A program made the position numbers and the translations under genes. A DNA stretch of 22,002 nucleotides from an uncultured Micromonospora sp. (GTDB lineage Bacteria > Actinomycetota > Actinomycetes > Mycobacteriales > Micromonosporaceae), in contig CALGAM010000188.1 of NCBI GenBank assembly GCA_937951935.1, positions 1 through 22,002 on the forward strand, written 5' to 3'. How positions within the stretch are numbered: the stretch's first letter is position 1; each line of letters begins with the position of its first letter. Below the pieces are notes generated by a model. That model was not told the DNA's origin, ran no database searches, and worked only from the letters and a program-made list of their open reading frames with translations. This document shows positions 1 through 7,458 of this stretch, in pieces.

Positions 1-1373
1 GCGACCGGTTCGACCGCCGCGGTGGCGTCCCCGGTGACGCCCACCGAGGTTTCGTCGGAGGCGGATCCCGACGTGGCCGGTACGCCGACGACCGAGACGA
101 CGACCGGAGCCCGGAGGGTCACGGCTTCTGGGGCGATCGCCGTGAGCGTCTTGACCGAACCGAGCGGCGTGACGGCGGGCACCGCGGGGAACGGGACCGG
201 GCCGGCCGGGCAGGTGAGTCCCGTCGTGCCTTCGACGACCGCGGGTACGAACGGGGCGACAGGCGCACCGACCGCAGGGCGGACCGACACGACCGCTCAC
301 CCCGTCGTCCCCGCTGGGAGGACCGGGCTCCGGCGCGCCCGTCAGGTGGTCGCGGCGCCCAGACGCGCCCCGACACGGCAGGCGTACGGCGGGACGCCGG
401 CGGCCGCCCGCGGGAGGAGGAGGTGCGCTCCGGCCGGACAACGCCTCAGGTGTCGAGCGACGGTGTGGGCGAGCGCGCCAGGCGCGAGAAGCGGGACAAG
501 GGCCCGGAACTGACCGACGACATCGTGGCGACGGACCTGGACGGTGCCGTCCGGGCCGAGCTGCTGTCCCTGGCCAGGCCGGTCGCGGACCGGGTGGCCC
601 GGCACCTCGTGGCGACGGGCCGCCTGATCGACGAGGACCCGGGCCTGGCGTTGGAGCACGCGCTCGCGGCCCGGCGTCTCGCGGCGAGGATCGGCGCCGT
701 GCGCGAGGCGGTCGGGCTGGCCGCGTACCGTGCGGGCGAGTGGCAGACGGCCCTGACCGAGTTGCGGACCTACCACCGGATGGTGGGTCGGCAGCCGCAC
801 CTGGCGGTGCTGGCGGACTGTGAGCGGGCGTTGGGCCGTCCGGAGCGGGCGATCGACCTCTACCGTGGTGCGGACGGCGGGTCCCTGGACCGGGCGGCGG
901 CCATCGAGCTGCTGATCGTGGCCGCCGGGGCTCGGAGCGACCTGGGCCAGAAGGACGCCGCCGTGGCCATGCTCCAGGTCCGTGAGCTGACCGCGCCCTC
1001 GACCGAGCCGTGGGTGGCACGGCTCCGGTACGCCTATGCCGACGCGCTGCTCGCGGTCGGCCGGAAGGAGGAGGCGCGCGAGTGGTTCGCCCGCGCCGCC
1101 GACGCCGACGAGGAGGGCGAGACGGACGCGGCGGAGCGACTGCTGGAGATGGACGGCATCGTCCTCGTCGACGACGAGTCCGTCGACGAGGGGGACCGCG
1201 ACGACGCCGACGCGGCCACCGACCCGGACGAGAAGCCACCCACCGACCCGGACGAGCACGTGGTGACCGCCCGCGGCGCCGACCGGACCGGGACCGGGTC
1301 GGAAATTCCGGAGCGGGGGCCGCAGGGCGGTGGCGACCTCGGTGGGCCGCCGGGGACGGGTGGCGATTCGTGA
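1..1373 (+). CDS. TPR-repeat protein with Arg/Gly/Asp-rich N-terminus (5' end outside window)
   Basis: The reading frame beginning at position 3 is open from the window edge to the TGA at 1371-1373 (456 residues visible), with no start codon before GTG 423, so the true start lies upstream. Residues 1 to about 140 are a low-complexity tail rich in Arg, Gly and Asp, probably disordered. Residues about 170-400 are Ala/Leu-rich helical pairs of TPR type, with repeated turns such as AYRAGEWQTAL, ALGRPERAIDLY and AVGRKEEAREWF. The C-terminus is acidic and Pro-rich. The stop overlaps the GTG of the phosphatase gene by 4 bp, so the two are probably translationally coupled. The order matches M. tuberculosis Rv1691-Rv1692. 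TPR proteins are protein-binding scaffolds; the partner is unknown. A shorter product from GTG 423 (316 aa) is possible, but the continuous frame argues against it. Confidence 0.8.
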   Translation, partial: DRFDRRGGVPGDAHRGFVGGGSRRGRYADDRDDDRSPEGHGFWGDRRERLDRTERRDGGHRGERDRAGRAGESRRAFDDRGYERGDRRTDRRADRHDRSPRRPRWEDRAPARPSGGRGAQTRPDTAGVRRDAGGRPREEEVRSGRTTPQVSSDGVGERARREKRDKGPELTDDIVATDLDGAVRAELLSLARPVADRVARHLVATGRLIDEDPGLALEHALAARRLAARIGAVREAVGLAAYRAGEWQTALTELRTYHRMVGRQPHLAVLADCERALGRPERAIDLYRGADGGSLDRAAAIELLIVAAGARSDLGQKDAAVAMLQVRELTAPSTEPWVARLRYAYADALLAVGRKEEAREWFARAADADEEGETDAAERLLEMDGIVLVDDESVDEGDRDDADAATDPDEKPPTDPDEHVVTARGADRTGTGSEIPERGPQGGGDLGGPPGTGGDS

Positions 1374-2404
1374 CCGCCGGTGTCCCGGGCCATCGGCCCG
1401 TCGACGCGTACGACCTGGTGATCTTCGACCTTGACGGCGTGATCTACCTGGTCGACCGGCCGATCGAGACCGCCGTCACGGCGGTCCGTCGGCTGTGCGC
1501 CGAGGGCAAGCCGCTGGCGTACGCGACGAACAACGCGTCCCGGCGGGCCGGCGAGGTGGCCGCTCTGCTCGCCGGGATGGGCATCGACGCCCGGCCCGAC
1601 CAGGTGCTCACCTCGGCGGCTGCGGCGGCGGAGGTTCTCGCCGAACGCCTTCCGGCGGGTTCGCCGGTGCTGGTGGTCGGGGCGGAGGCGCTGCGGGTTG
1701 AGGTCGGCGCCGTGGGGCTGCGACCGGTCGATCGGTTCGAGGACGCGCCGGTCGCGGTGGTGCAGGGCTACGGGCCGCGGGTCGGCTGGGCGGAGCTGGC
1801 CGAGGCCACGCTGGCGGTGCGCGGCGGCGCGGAGTGGGTCGTCACGAACACCGACCGCACCCTGCCCACGGTGCGGGGGCCGGTGCCGGGAAACGGCTCG
1901 CTGGTGGCGGTGCTGCGTACCGCGTTGGACCGGGAACCGGACCTGGTGATCGGTAAGCCGGCCCCGGGGTTGTTCAGGGCCGCGGCGCGGCGTACCGGTG
2001 CCACCCGCCCGCTCGTGGTGGGCGACCGACTGGACACCGACGTCGAGGGCGCGGTCCGGGCCGGCATGGACAGCCTGCTCGTGCTCACCGGGGTGAGCAC
2101 ACCGGCCGAGCTGCTCCGCGCACCGGTCACCGCGCGGCCGACGTACGTCGCCGAGGACCTGGCGGGCCTGCTCGACCCCTCCCGGGTGGTGCGGCTGCCT
2201 GACGCCGCGCACGGTCGGCGGCCGGACTCCGGCTGGCACGTGAGCCGGGAAGGGGAGACCTGGGTGCTCTCCGGCGCGGGGTCGTCCCTGGAGGCGCTCG
2301 GTGTGCTGTGCGCCGTCTCCTGGTCGGGCGCGGCACCGATCGGGTCCGTCCGGCCGAAAGACACGCGGGCCCGGCTCGCGCTGGAAACCCTCGGCCTGTG
2401 GTGA
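1370..2404 (+). CDS. HAD-IIA family phosphatase, Rv1692-like (glycerol-3-phosphate phosphatase candidate)
   Basis: This 344-aa protein is a HAD-superfamily phosphatase of the NagD/HAD-IIA type. Motif I is DLDGV (residues 20-24, nucleophile D20 and acid D22), motif II is in TNNAS (53-57), the motif III lysine is K196 (GKPAPGLF) and motif IV is GDRLDTD (218-224). A large cap domain lies between motifs II and III, as in subclass IIA. About 70 residues beyond the HAD core (about 270-344) form a C-terminal extension, also present in actinobacterial relatives. The M. tuberculosis gene in the same position, Rv1692, is a glycerol-3-phosphate phosphatase in phospholipid recycling; that substrate is inferred here from synteny and family. 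I chose GTG 1370, which overlaps the upstream stop (GTGA); the frame is open further upstream but collides with the TPR gene. Confidence 0.88.
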   Translation: MTAGVPGHRPVDAYDLVIFDLDGVIYLVDRPIETAVTAVRRLCAEGKPLAYATNNASRRAGEVAALLAGMGIDARPDQVLTSAAAAAEVLAERLPAGSPVLVVGAEALRVEVGAVGLRPVDRFEDAPVAVVQGYGPRVGWAELAEATLAVRGGAEWVVTNTDRTLPTVRGPVPGNGSLVAVLRTALDREPDLVIGKPAPGLFRAAARRTGATRPLVVGDRLDTDVEGAVRAGMDSLLVLTGVSTPAELLRAPVTARPTYVAEDLAGLLDPSRVVRLPDAAHGRRPDSGWHVSREGETWVLSGAGSSLEALGVLCAVSWSGAAPIGSVRPKDTRARLALETLGLW

Positions 2405-2420
2405 GCCGGCCGTGCCGGGC

Positions 2421-2438
2421 CGCCGCCCGCCCGCGGCG
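2421..2438. terminator. Possible terminator hairpin between convergent genes
   Basis: A perfect 6-bp stem (CGCCGC/GCGGCG) with a 6-nt loop lies 17 nt after the phosphatase stop, in the 116-bp gap between two convergent genes. There is no U-tract, which is common in high-GC actinobacteria. A 12-bp palindrome (CGGGCGCGCCCG, 2501-2512) just beyond the stop of the minus-strand gene may serve the other direction. Chance stems are frequent at this GC content. Confidence 0.3.
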
Positions 2439-2520
2439 TCGACGCTTCCGTACCCGTCGGGCCGACACCGTCACCGGATGCCCACCGGACGCGGGCGGTA
2501 CGGGCGCGCCCGGCCTCCGA

Positions 2521-2859
2521 TCAGAGCAGTTTGCGGAGTTTCAACAGGTCGAACGGGCTGGCGCTGATCGACAGCTGACGTGTCGCGAGCGCCCGGGAAA
2601 GATCTAGCTCACCTCGGACCAGGCCGACCAGGTGGTCGCTGCTCGTGGTCAACGCGATCCTCGCCTCCGGGTCGTCGCCGTCGGCCAGGTCGACCAGGCG
2701 TCCGCCGGTCAGCCGCCCGTGGAATGCGACGCCGAGGTCGGTGATCCGGCAGGCGATGGTGCGGTCCAGGTCGACCCGGGTACGGATCGTGTCGGCGTTG
2801 GCGTTCATCCGGGCCGCCAGGTCGTGTAGCGCCTGCCGGCATTCCTCGACGCTGGCCAT
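2521..2859 (-). CDS. SCP2-type (sterol carrier-like) small protein
   Basis: This 112-aa protein starts at ATG 2859-2857 on the minus strand behind a strong Shine-Dalgarno (GAGGAGGG, 2868-2875). It resembles a minimal SCP2/sterol-carrier fold. The recognisable stretch has a strand pair near GVAFHGRLTGGRLVDL, then DPEARIALTTSSDHLVGLVRGELDLSRALATRQLSI-like segments in which a ligand-binding loop is followed by a short helix. Such small SCP2-like proteins are common in actinobacteria; they may bind hydrophobic ligands, but no ligand is known. It has no signal peptide and is presumably cytoplasmic. It is convergent with the phosphatase gene and divergent from the phasin-like gene, so it is its own transcription unit. 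The family call rests on overall pattern, not on catalytic residues. Confidence 0.75.
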   Translation of the reverse strand: MASVEECRQALHDLAARMNANADTIRTRVDLDRTIACRITDLGVAFHGRLTGGRLVDLADGDDPEARIALTTSSDHLVGLVRGELDLSRALATRQLSISASPFDLLKLRKLL

Positions 2860-2977
2860 CGTCCGCCCTCCTCGCTGTGCGCCACGCCGTTGCCGGCACG
2901 GTACCGCACGGGTTGGCGACGGGTGCCCGGTAGCGTGACAAGTTGTACAGTCGGCATCCGCACGAAAGGACGAGGGT
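2860..2977. promoter_or_regulatory. Divergent promoter region between SCP2-like and phasin-like genes
   Basis: This 118-bp gap must hold promoters for both strands. On the plus strand TAGCGT (2931-2936) fits the actinobacterial -10 pattern TAnnnT; no good -35 stands at 16-18 bp, although TTGGCG occurs 12 bp upstream of it. The sequence GTACAGTCGGCATC (2945-2958) recurs exactly upstream of parA at 21115-21128. The Shine-Dalgarno of the plus-strand gene is AAAGGA (2965-2970). Confidence 0.4.
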
Positions 2978-3625
2978 ATGCAGGATGCGTGGCGGGCCTA
3001 TCTCGAGCTGGCCCTCGGGCTGACGGAGGCGTCGAGGAAGCGGGCTCAGGCGGCCGCGCGGAAACTGGTCGGCTCCAGCGGTGCCACCGCGGCCCAGCTG
3101 CAGAGCATGGCGGAGGACCTGATCTCGACCGGAATGGCGAACCGCGAGGCGTTGATCAAGACCATTCGGGCGGAGGTCGACCGGACCCTCGGCGTGCTCG
3201 GGCTCGCCACCACCGACGAGGTCGCCGCGTTGGCCGAGCGGGTCCAACGCCTGGAGCAGGAGCTGGCCGCGGTGCGGGCGGCGGGCGCCGCGCCCTCTCC
3301 GGCCGAGGGTGGTGCCACGGCCGGCGCCCAGCCCGCCGGTGGCGGGTCGGCGGCGTACCCGGAGTCGGCCGGTACCCCTGCCGAGCCGGCCGTGCAGCCG
3401 AAGCCCGCCGGGAGGGCGGCCGCGAAGAAGGCGGTGGCCAAGAAGGCGGCTGCCGGGACGGCGGTGGTCAAGAAGGCGGCTGCGGGGACGGCGGTGGCCA
3501 AGAAGACGGTCGCCAAGAAGGCGGTGGCCAAGAAGGCGTCCGCGGAGAAGGCGGTGGCCAAGAAGACAGGCGGGCGGAAGGCCGCCGCGGTCACGCGCTC
3601 GGCCGCTGACGGAGGCGCCGCATGA
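2978..3625 (+). CDS. Phasin-like coiled-coil protein with histone H1-like Lys/Ala tail
   Basis: This 215-aa protein begins at ATG 2978, 7 nt after AAAGGA. Residues 1-105 are helical and resemble the small phasin or PHA-synthesis-regulator family: an amphipathic N-terminus, a GMANREALIKTIRAEVDRTL-type helix, then TTDEVAALAERVQRLEQEL, a typical coiled coil. A Pro/Ala/Gly linker (about 106-145) leads to a basic tail (about 146-208) of KKA, AVAKK and AAGTAV repeats, like the C-terminal domains of eukaryotic H1, mycobacterial HupB and Pseudomonas PhaF. The tail predicts nonspecific DNA binding, so the protein may link granules or membranes to the nucleoid, or be a nucleoid protein. No PHA synthase gene is in the window. 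It is the first gene of an operon; its stop overlaps the next ATG. Confidence 0.8.
   Translation: MQDAWRAYLELALGLTEASRKRAQAAARKLVGSSGATAAQLQSMAEDLISTGMANREALIKTIRAEVDRTLGVLGLATTDEVAALAERVQRLEQELAAVRAAGAAPSPAEGGATAGAQPAGGGSAAYPESAGTPAEPAVQPKPAGRAAAKKAVAKKAAAGTAVVKKAAAGTAVAKKTVAKKAVAKKASAEKAVAKKTGGRKAAAVTRSAADGGAA
3415..3590 (+). repeat. In-gene Lys/Ala codon repeats of the H1-like tail
   Basis: Degenerate direct repeats of AAGAAGGCG and GCGGTGGCCAAGAAG encode the basic tail. Two near-identical blocks (GCGGCTGCCGGGACGGCGG-like at about 3447 and 3477) are separated by 30 bp. Such repeats can expand or contract by slippage, so tail length may vary between strains. Confidence 0.75.
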
Positions 3626-3846
3626 GCCGTCCACCCGTACCCGGTCCGTTCCGGCCCGCGGCTGGGCGCCCCGAGCCGATCACCGACGCGCGGGACGACA
3701 CCGCAGGGTCGGGCCACCCGGCCGTGGACGCGGTGCTCGCGGCGCTGGCCAACGTGGCGGACCTGCCGCCGGCCGACCAGATCGCCCAGTACGAGGCCGC
3801 ACACCGTACGTTGCGCGAGACTCTCGCCACCATCGACCAGGCGTAG
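3622..3846 (+). CDS. Small conserved-looking hypothetical protein
   Basis: This 74-aa ORF starts at ATG 3622, overlapping the stop of the phasin-like gene (ATGA), and ends 29 bp before tlyA. The first 30 residues are Pro/Gly/Asp-rich and probably disordered. Residues about 35-74 look like two helices (HPAVDAVLAALANVADL, then QIAQYEAAHRTLRETLATID), which could form a hairpin. There is no signal peptide, membrane segment or known motif. Translational coupling upstream and downstream supports a real gene. Function is unknown; a partner of the phasin-like protein or an operon accessory would fit the context, but this is a guess. Confidence 0.75.
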   Translation: MSRPPVPGPFRPAAGRPEPITDARDDTAGSGHPAVDAVLAALANVADLPPADQIAQYEAAHRTLRETLATIDQA

Positions 3847-3875
3847 GCCCTGCCCTCTTTCTCGGAGAAGCATCG

Positions 3876-4712
3876 ATGGCACGTCGTACCCGGCTCGACG
3901 CCGAACTCGTCCGCCGCGGGTTGGCCCGGTCACGCGAGCAGGCCGTCGCGCTGGTCGAGGCCGGGCGGGTCGAGGTCCGCGGGGTGCCGGCCCGCAAGGC
4001 GGCGGCCATGGTCGACCCGGCCGACCCGCTGCGGGTGCTCGGCGACGATCCCGGTACCGAGTACGTCTCCCGGGGCGGTCACAAGCTCGCCGGTGCGCTG
4101 GTCACGTTCACTCCCGACGGGCTGCGGGTGGCGGGGCGTCGCTGCCTGGACGCCGGGGCCTCCACCGGCGGTTTCACCGACGTCCTGCTCCGGGCGGGTG
4201 CGGCGGAGGTGGTCGCGGTGGACGTCGGGTACGGGCAGCTCGCCTGGTCACTCCGGCAGGATCCGCGGGTGCGGGTCTTCGAGCGGACCAACGTGCGCAG
4301 CCTCACCCCCGACGTCGTCGGCGGCACGGTGGAACTCACCGTCGCCGACCTGTCGTTCATCTCGTTGCGTCTGGTCCTGCCGGCGCTGCGGGCGTGCACC
4401 GACCCGGAGGGGGATCTGGTGCTCATGGTCAAACCGCAGTTCGAGGTGGGCCGGGAACGGGTCGGCAGCGGCGGGGTGGTTCGCGATCCCGAGTTGCGGG
4501 CCGAGGCGGTCCTCGCGGTGGTGGACGCCGCGGCGCAGCTCGGGCTCGGCCTGGCCGGGGTGGTGGCCAGCCCACTGCCCGGACCGAGCGGCAACGTCGA
4601 GTACTTCGTCTGGCTGCGGACAGGCGCTCCGGCACCGGTCGAGGCGCGGGTGCGGGCGGCGGTGGCGGCCGGGCCGGCGGGGTGCGGACCGACCCGGGGG
4701 GAAGCCCGATGA
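3876..4712 (+). CDS. tlyA: TlyA, 16S/23S rRNA (cytidine-2'-O)-methyltransferase
   Basis: This 278-aa protein matches TlyA over its length. An N-terminal S4 RNA-binding domain (residues about 1-62, starting MARRTRLDAELVRRGLARS) is followed by an FtsJ-type Rossmann methyltransferase. The SAM-binding motif is DAGASTGGF (92-100). A K-D-K-E tetrad typical of ribose 2'-O-methyltransferases is visible as K70, D158 (VADLSFISL), K186 (KPQFEVG) and E242 (GNVEYF). TlyA methylates C1409 of 16S and C1920 of 23S rRNA (E. coli numbering); its loss gives capreomycin resistance in mycobacteria. The basic N-terminal RRTR stretch resembles type II TlyA, which modifies both sites. ATG 3876 has the Shine-Dalgarno GGAGAAG (3864-3870). 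The stop overlaps the nadK start (ATGA). Confidence 0.96.
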   Translation: MARRTRLDAELVRRGLARSREQAVALVEAGRVEVRGVPARKAAAMVDPADPLRVLGDDPGTEYVSRGGHKLAGALVTFTPDGLRVAGRRCLDAGASTGGFTDVLLRAGAAEVVAVDVGYGQLAWSLRQDPRVRVFERTNVRSLTPDVVGGTVELTVADLSFISLRLVLPALRACTDPEGDLVLMVKPQFEVGRERVGSGGVVRDPELRAEAVLAVVDAAAQLGLGLAGVVASPLPGPSGNVEYFVWLRTGAPAPVEARVRAAVAAGPAGCGPTRGEAR

Positions 4713-5593
4713 CCCGTACGGCGCTGCTGGTGACCCACACCGGACGGCCCAGGAGCACCGAACACGCCCGTACGGTCGCGGCCGACCTGCTGGCCGCCGG
4801 TTTCGAGGTGCGGGTGGTGGCCGAGGAGGCCGAGGACCTGGGCCTGCCCGACGTGCGGCCGGTGAGTCTGCTCGGCGCCGCGGAGGGTGCGGAGATCGTG
4901 ATCGCGTTGGGCGGGGACGGTACCTTTCTCCGCGCCGCGGATCTGGCCCGGCCGGCGAAGGCGCCGCTGCTCGGCATCAACCTCGGCCGGGTCGGTTTCC
5001 TGGCCGAGGCCGAGATCGACGACCTGGACGAGGCGGTCCGGGACGTGGTGAACCGCAACTACACAGTGGACGAGCGGCTCACCCTCGACGTCCGGGCGGA
5101 GTTCGAGGGCGGCCCGGTGATCGAGTCCTGGGCGCTCAACGAGGTGACCGTGGAGAAGGGCGAGCGCGCCCAGATGCTCGAACTCCTGGTCGACGTCGAC
5201 GGGCGACCGCTGTCCCGGTACGGCTGTGACGGCGTGGTGTGCGCCACCCCGACCGGCTCGACCGCGTACGCGTTCTCGGCCGGCGGGCCCGTGGTCTGGC
5301 CGGAGGTCGAGGCGCTGCTGCTGGTGCCGATCAGCGCGCACGCGCTGTTCAGCCGTCCGATCGTCACCGCGCCGAACTCCAGCTTCACGATCACCGTGAA
5401 CCCGTTCACCACGCTGGCGGTGCTCTGCTGCGACGGTCGGCGGGTCTACGACCTGCCGCCCGGGGCCCGGGTCACGGTGCACCGTGGCGCCCTGCCGGTC
5501 CGCATCGTCCGGCTGCGTGCCCGGCACTTCACCGACCGGTTGGTCGCCAAGTTCGGCCTCCCCGTCCAGGGCTGGCGCGGTACCCGCCGGTAG
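4709..5593 (+). CDS. nadK: NAD kinase
   Basis: This 294-aa enzyme phosphorylates NAD to NADP. The phosphate-binding GGDGT motif is at residues 68-72, the conserved NE pair at 144-145, and the glycine/threonine-rich loop TPTGST at 180-185 follows CDGVV. Length and motif order are those of actinobacterial PpnK/NadK (Rv1695 in the same position in M. tuberculosis). The ATG at 4709 overlaps the tlyA stop, indicating translational coupling; the frame is open upstream inside tlyA, but that part has no family similarity. No separate terminator is evident before recN, so some read-through into recN is possible. Confidence 0.96.
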   Translation: MTRTALLVTHTGRPRSTEHARTVAADLLAAGFEVRVVAEEAEDLGLPDVRPVSLLGAAEGAEIVIALGGDGTFLRAADLARPAKAPLLGINLGRVGFLAEAEIDDLDEAVRDVVNRNYTVDERLTLDVRAEFEGGPVIESWALNEVTVEKGERAQMLELLVDVDGRPLSRYGCDGVVCATPTGSTAYAFSAGGPVVWPEVEALLLVPISAHALFSRPIVTAPNSSFTITVNPFTTLAVLCCDGRRVYDLPPGARVTVHRGALPVRIVRLRARHFTDRLVAKFGLPVQGWRGTRR

Positions 5594-5614
5594 CCGGTGG
5601 CGGCGGGCGTCGGG

Positions 5615-5651
5615 TGGTCAATGTCGGGGCCCGCTACTACTGTCGGTGGCT
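5615..5651 (+). promoter_or_regulatory. Candidate RecA-independent (PafBC-type) DNA-damage promoter of recN
   Basis: ATGTCGGGG (5621-5629), 8 bp, then TACTGT (5638-5643) fits the published actinobacterial RecA-NDp architecture TTGTCRGTG-N8-TAnnnT with two mismatches in the upstream box, exact spacing and a good -10. An alternative sigma70-like reading has TGGTCA (5615-5620) 17 bp before the same -10. Transcription would start near 5650-5652, at the recN GTG itself. Confidence 0.5.
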
Positions 5652-7409
5652 GTGCTGGAAGAGCTGCGCATCACCGGTTTGGGTGTCATCGAGGACACCA
5701 CGCTGCCGCTGACCAGCGGCATGAACGTCATCACGGGCGAGACGGGCGCGGGTAAGACGATGGTGGTCACCGGTCTCGGGCTGCTCTTCGGGGGGCGTGC
5801 CGACGCCGGGCGGGTGCGGGCCGACGCCGGGCGGGCGGTGGTCGAGGGGCGTCTGCGGCTCACCGGTCCGGTCGCCACCGCCGTGCACGCGCGGATCGCC
5901 GAGGCGGGGGGCGAGCCCGACGAGGACGGCTCGGTGCTGTTGAGCCGTACGGTCACCGTGGAGGGACGGTCGCGGGCGCACGTCGCGGGCCGGAGCATGC
6001 CGGTGGCGATGCTGGCCGAGATCGGTGAGCAGGTGCTGGCGGTGCATGGCCAGTCGGACCAGTTGCGGCTGCTCCGTCCGGCCGAGCAGCGGGCCGCGCT
6101 GGACCGGTTCGGTGGGCCGGAACACGAGAAGCTGCTGGAGAGCTTCCGCGAGTCGTACGCCCGGTGGCGCCAGGTCTCGGACGACCTCGCCGACCGACGG
6201 CGCAACGCGCGGGAGCGGAACCAGGAAGCCGATCTGCTGCGGCTGGGCCTGGACGAGATCAGCCGGGTCGATCCCCAGCCGGGTGAGGACGAGGAGCTCC
6301 GGGCCGAGGCGCGGCGGCTGGAGCACGCGGAGGGGCTGCGGACGGCCGCCCAGACGGCGCAGCACTGTGTCGCGGGTTCGGCGGAGCCGACCGACGAGAC
6401 GGCCGACGTGATCACGCTGCTGGGGCACGCCCGGCGGGCGCTGGAGGCGCAGGCCGGCGTCGACCGGACCCTCGCCGAGCTGGCGGGGCGGGTGGAGGAG
6501 GTGGCGACGCTGGTCGGTGACATCGCCGCGGAGCTCTCCAGCTACCTCGCCGGCCTGGACGCCGACCCGGCCCGGTTGCAGGCGGTCTACGAGCGGCGGG
6601 CGGCGCTGCGGGGCCTGACCCGCAAGTACGCCGACGACGTCGACGGGGTGATCGCCTGGGCGGAGCGGGCCCGCGCCCGGCTGTCGGAGTTGGACAGCTC
6701 CGACGAGCTTCTCGACGAGCTGGAGCGGGAGCGGGACCGACTGGCCGGGGAGGTCGCCGAGTTGGCCGCCCGGCTCTCGGCGTCCCGCCGGGAGGCGGCC
6801 GCCCGGTTCGCCGAGGAGGTCACGGCCGAACTCGCCGGGCTGGCGATGCCGCACGCCCGGATCGAGGTGGCGGTGCTGCCCCGCCCGGTCGGCCGGGGCG
6901 AGCCGACCCTCACCGTCGACGGGGTCGAGGTCGGTATCGGCCCGGACGGTGCGGACGAGGTCGAGCTGCGGCTGCTGGCCCACCCCGGAGCGCCGGCGCT
7001 GCCGCTGCAGCGGGGCGCCTCCGGAGGCGAGCTGTCCCGGGTGATGCTCGCCATCGAGGTGGTCTTCGCCGGGTCCGGCGGTCCGCCGACCCTCGTCTTC
7101 GACGAGGTCGACGCCGGTGTCGGTGGGCAGGCGGCGGTGGAGATCGGGCGTCGGCTGGCCCGGCTGGCGCGCAGCCACCAGGTACTCGTGGTGACCCACC
7201 TGCCGCAGGTCGCCGCGTTCGCGGACCGGCACCTGGTGGTGGCCAAGGACACCGGGGGCGCGGTGACCACCAGCGGGGTGCGGGTGGTCGAGGACACCGA
7301 GCGGGCCCGGGAACTCGCCCGGATGCTCGCGGGTTTGCCGGACTCGGATCTGGGTATCGCACACGCGGAGGAGCTGTTGGCCGTGGCGGCCCGCGAACGC
7401 CGTCAGTGA
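5652..7409 (+). CDS. recN: DNA repair protein RecN (SMC-like ATPase)
   Basis: This 585-aa protein is a full-length RecN, an SMC-family ATPase that binds DNA ends and promotes double-strand-break repair with RecA. Walker A is GETGAGKT (29-36), the ABC signature SGGELS is at 457-462, and Walker B is LVFDEVDAG with D484 and E485. The middle (about 160-400) is two coiled-coil arms rich in Glu, Arg and Leu. I chose GTG 5652, giving the usual family N-terminus MLEELRITGLG; GTG 5646 adds two residues. Neither has a Shine-Dalgarno, and a -10 box ends 8 nt before GTG 5652, so a leaderless mRNA is likely. The order nadK-recN-steA is the same as in M. tuberculosis. Confidence 0.95.
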   Translation: MLEELRITGLGVIEDTTLPLTSGMNVITGETGAGKTMVVTGLGLLFGGRADAGRVRADAGRAVVEGRLRLTGPVATAVHARIAEAGGEPDEDGSVLLSRTVTVEGRSRAHVAGRSMPVAMLAEIGEQVLAVHGQSDQLRLLRPAEQRAALDRFGGPEHEKLLESFRESYARWRQVSDDLADRRRNARERNQEADLLRLGLDEISRVDPQPGEDEELRAEARRLEHAEGLRTAAQTAQHCVAGSAEPTDETADVITLLGHARRALEAQAGVDRTLAELAGRVEEVATLVGDIAAELSSYLAGLDADPARLQAVYERRAALRGLTRKYADDVDGVIAWAERARARLSELDSSDELLDELERERDRLAGEVAELAARLSASRREAAARFAEEVTAELAGLAMPHARIEVAVLPRPVGRGEPTLTVDGVEVGIGPDGADEVELRLLAHPGAPALPLQRGASGGELSRVMLAIEVVFAGSGGPPTLVFDEVDAGVGGQAAVEIGRRLARLARSHQVLVVTHLPQVAAFADRHLVVAKDTGGAVTTSGVRVVEDTERARELARMLAGLPDSDLGIAHAEELLAVAARERRQ

Positions 7410-7440
7410 GTTCGGGGCCGCCGGCGGAACCAATCAGATA

Positions 7441-7458
7441 GTGTGATTCTGGTCACAC
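7441..7458. promoter_or_regulatory. Consensus CRP/FNR-family operator upstream of steA
   Basis: GTGTGATTCTGGTCACAC is a perfect 6-bp inverted repeat with a 6-bp spacer and contains TGTGA-N6-TCACA, the consensus of CRP-family regulators including mycobacterial Crp and corynebacterial GlxR. It lies in the 142-bp recN-steA gap, centred about 100 bp before the steA start. A possible -10 (TAGTGT, 7439-7444) overlaps its left arm. An 8-bp palindrome CACATGTG (7470-7477) lies 11 bp further on. Confidence 0.65.

Noticed and set aside
22..513. 163-aa plus-strand ORF at the window start (Thr/Ala/Gly-rich)
   Set aside because: It overlaps the continuous frame of the TPR gene, which reads through with sensible composition and joins the TPR domain; the overlap ORF ends in arginine-rich nonsense.
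3415..3590. Repeat array considered as CRISPR or satellite
   Set aside because: The repeats are in-frame Lys/Ala codons of a protein tail, with no spacers.
4079..7433. Minus-strand ORFs of 482 and 598 aa opposite tlyA, nadK and recN
   Set aside because: Shadows of strongly conserved plus-strand genes; no recognisable domain.
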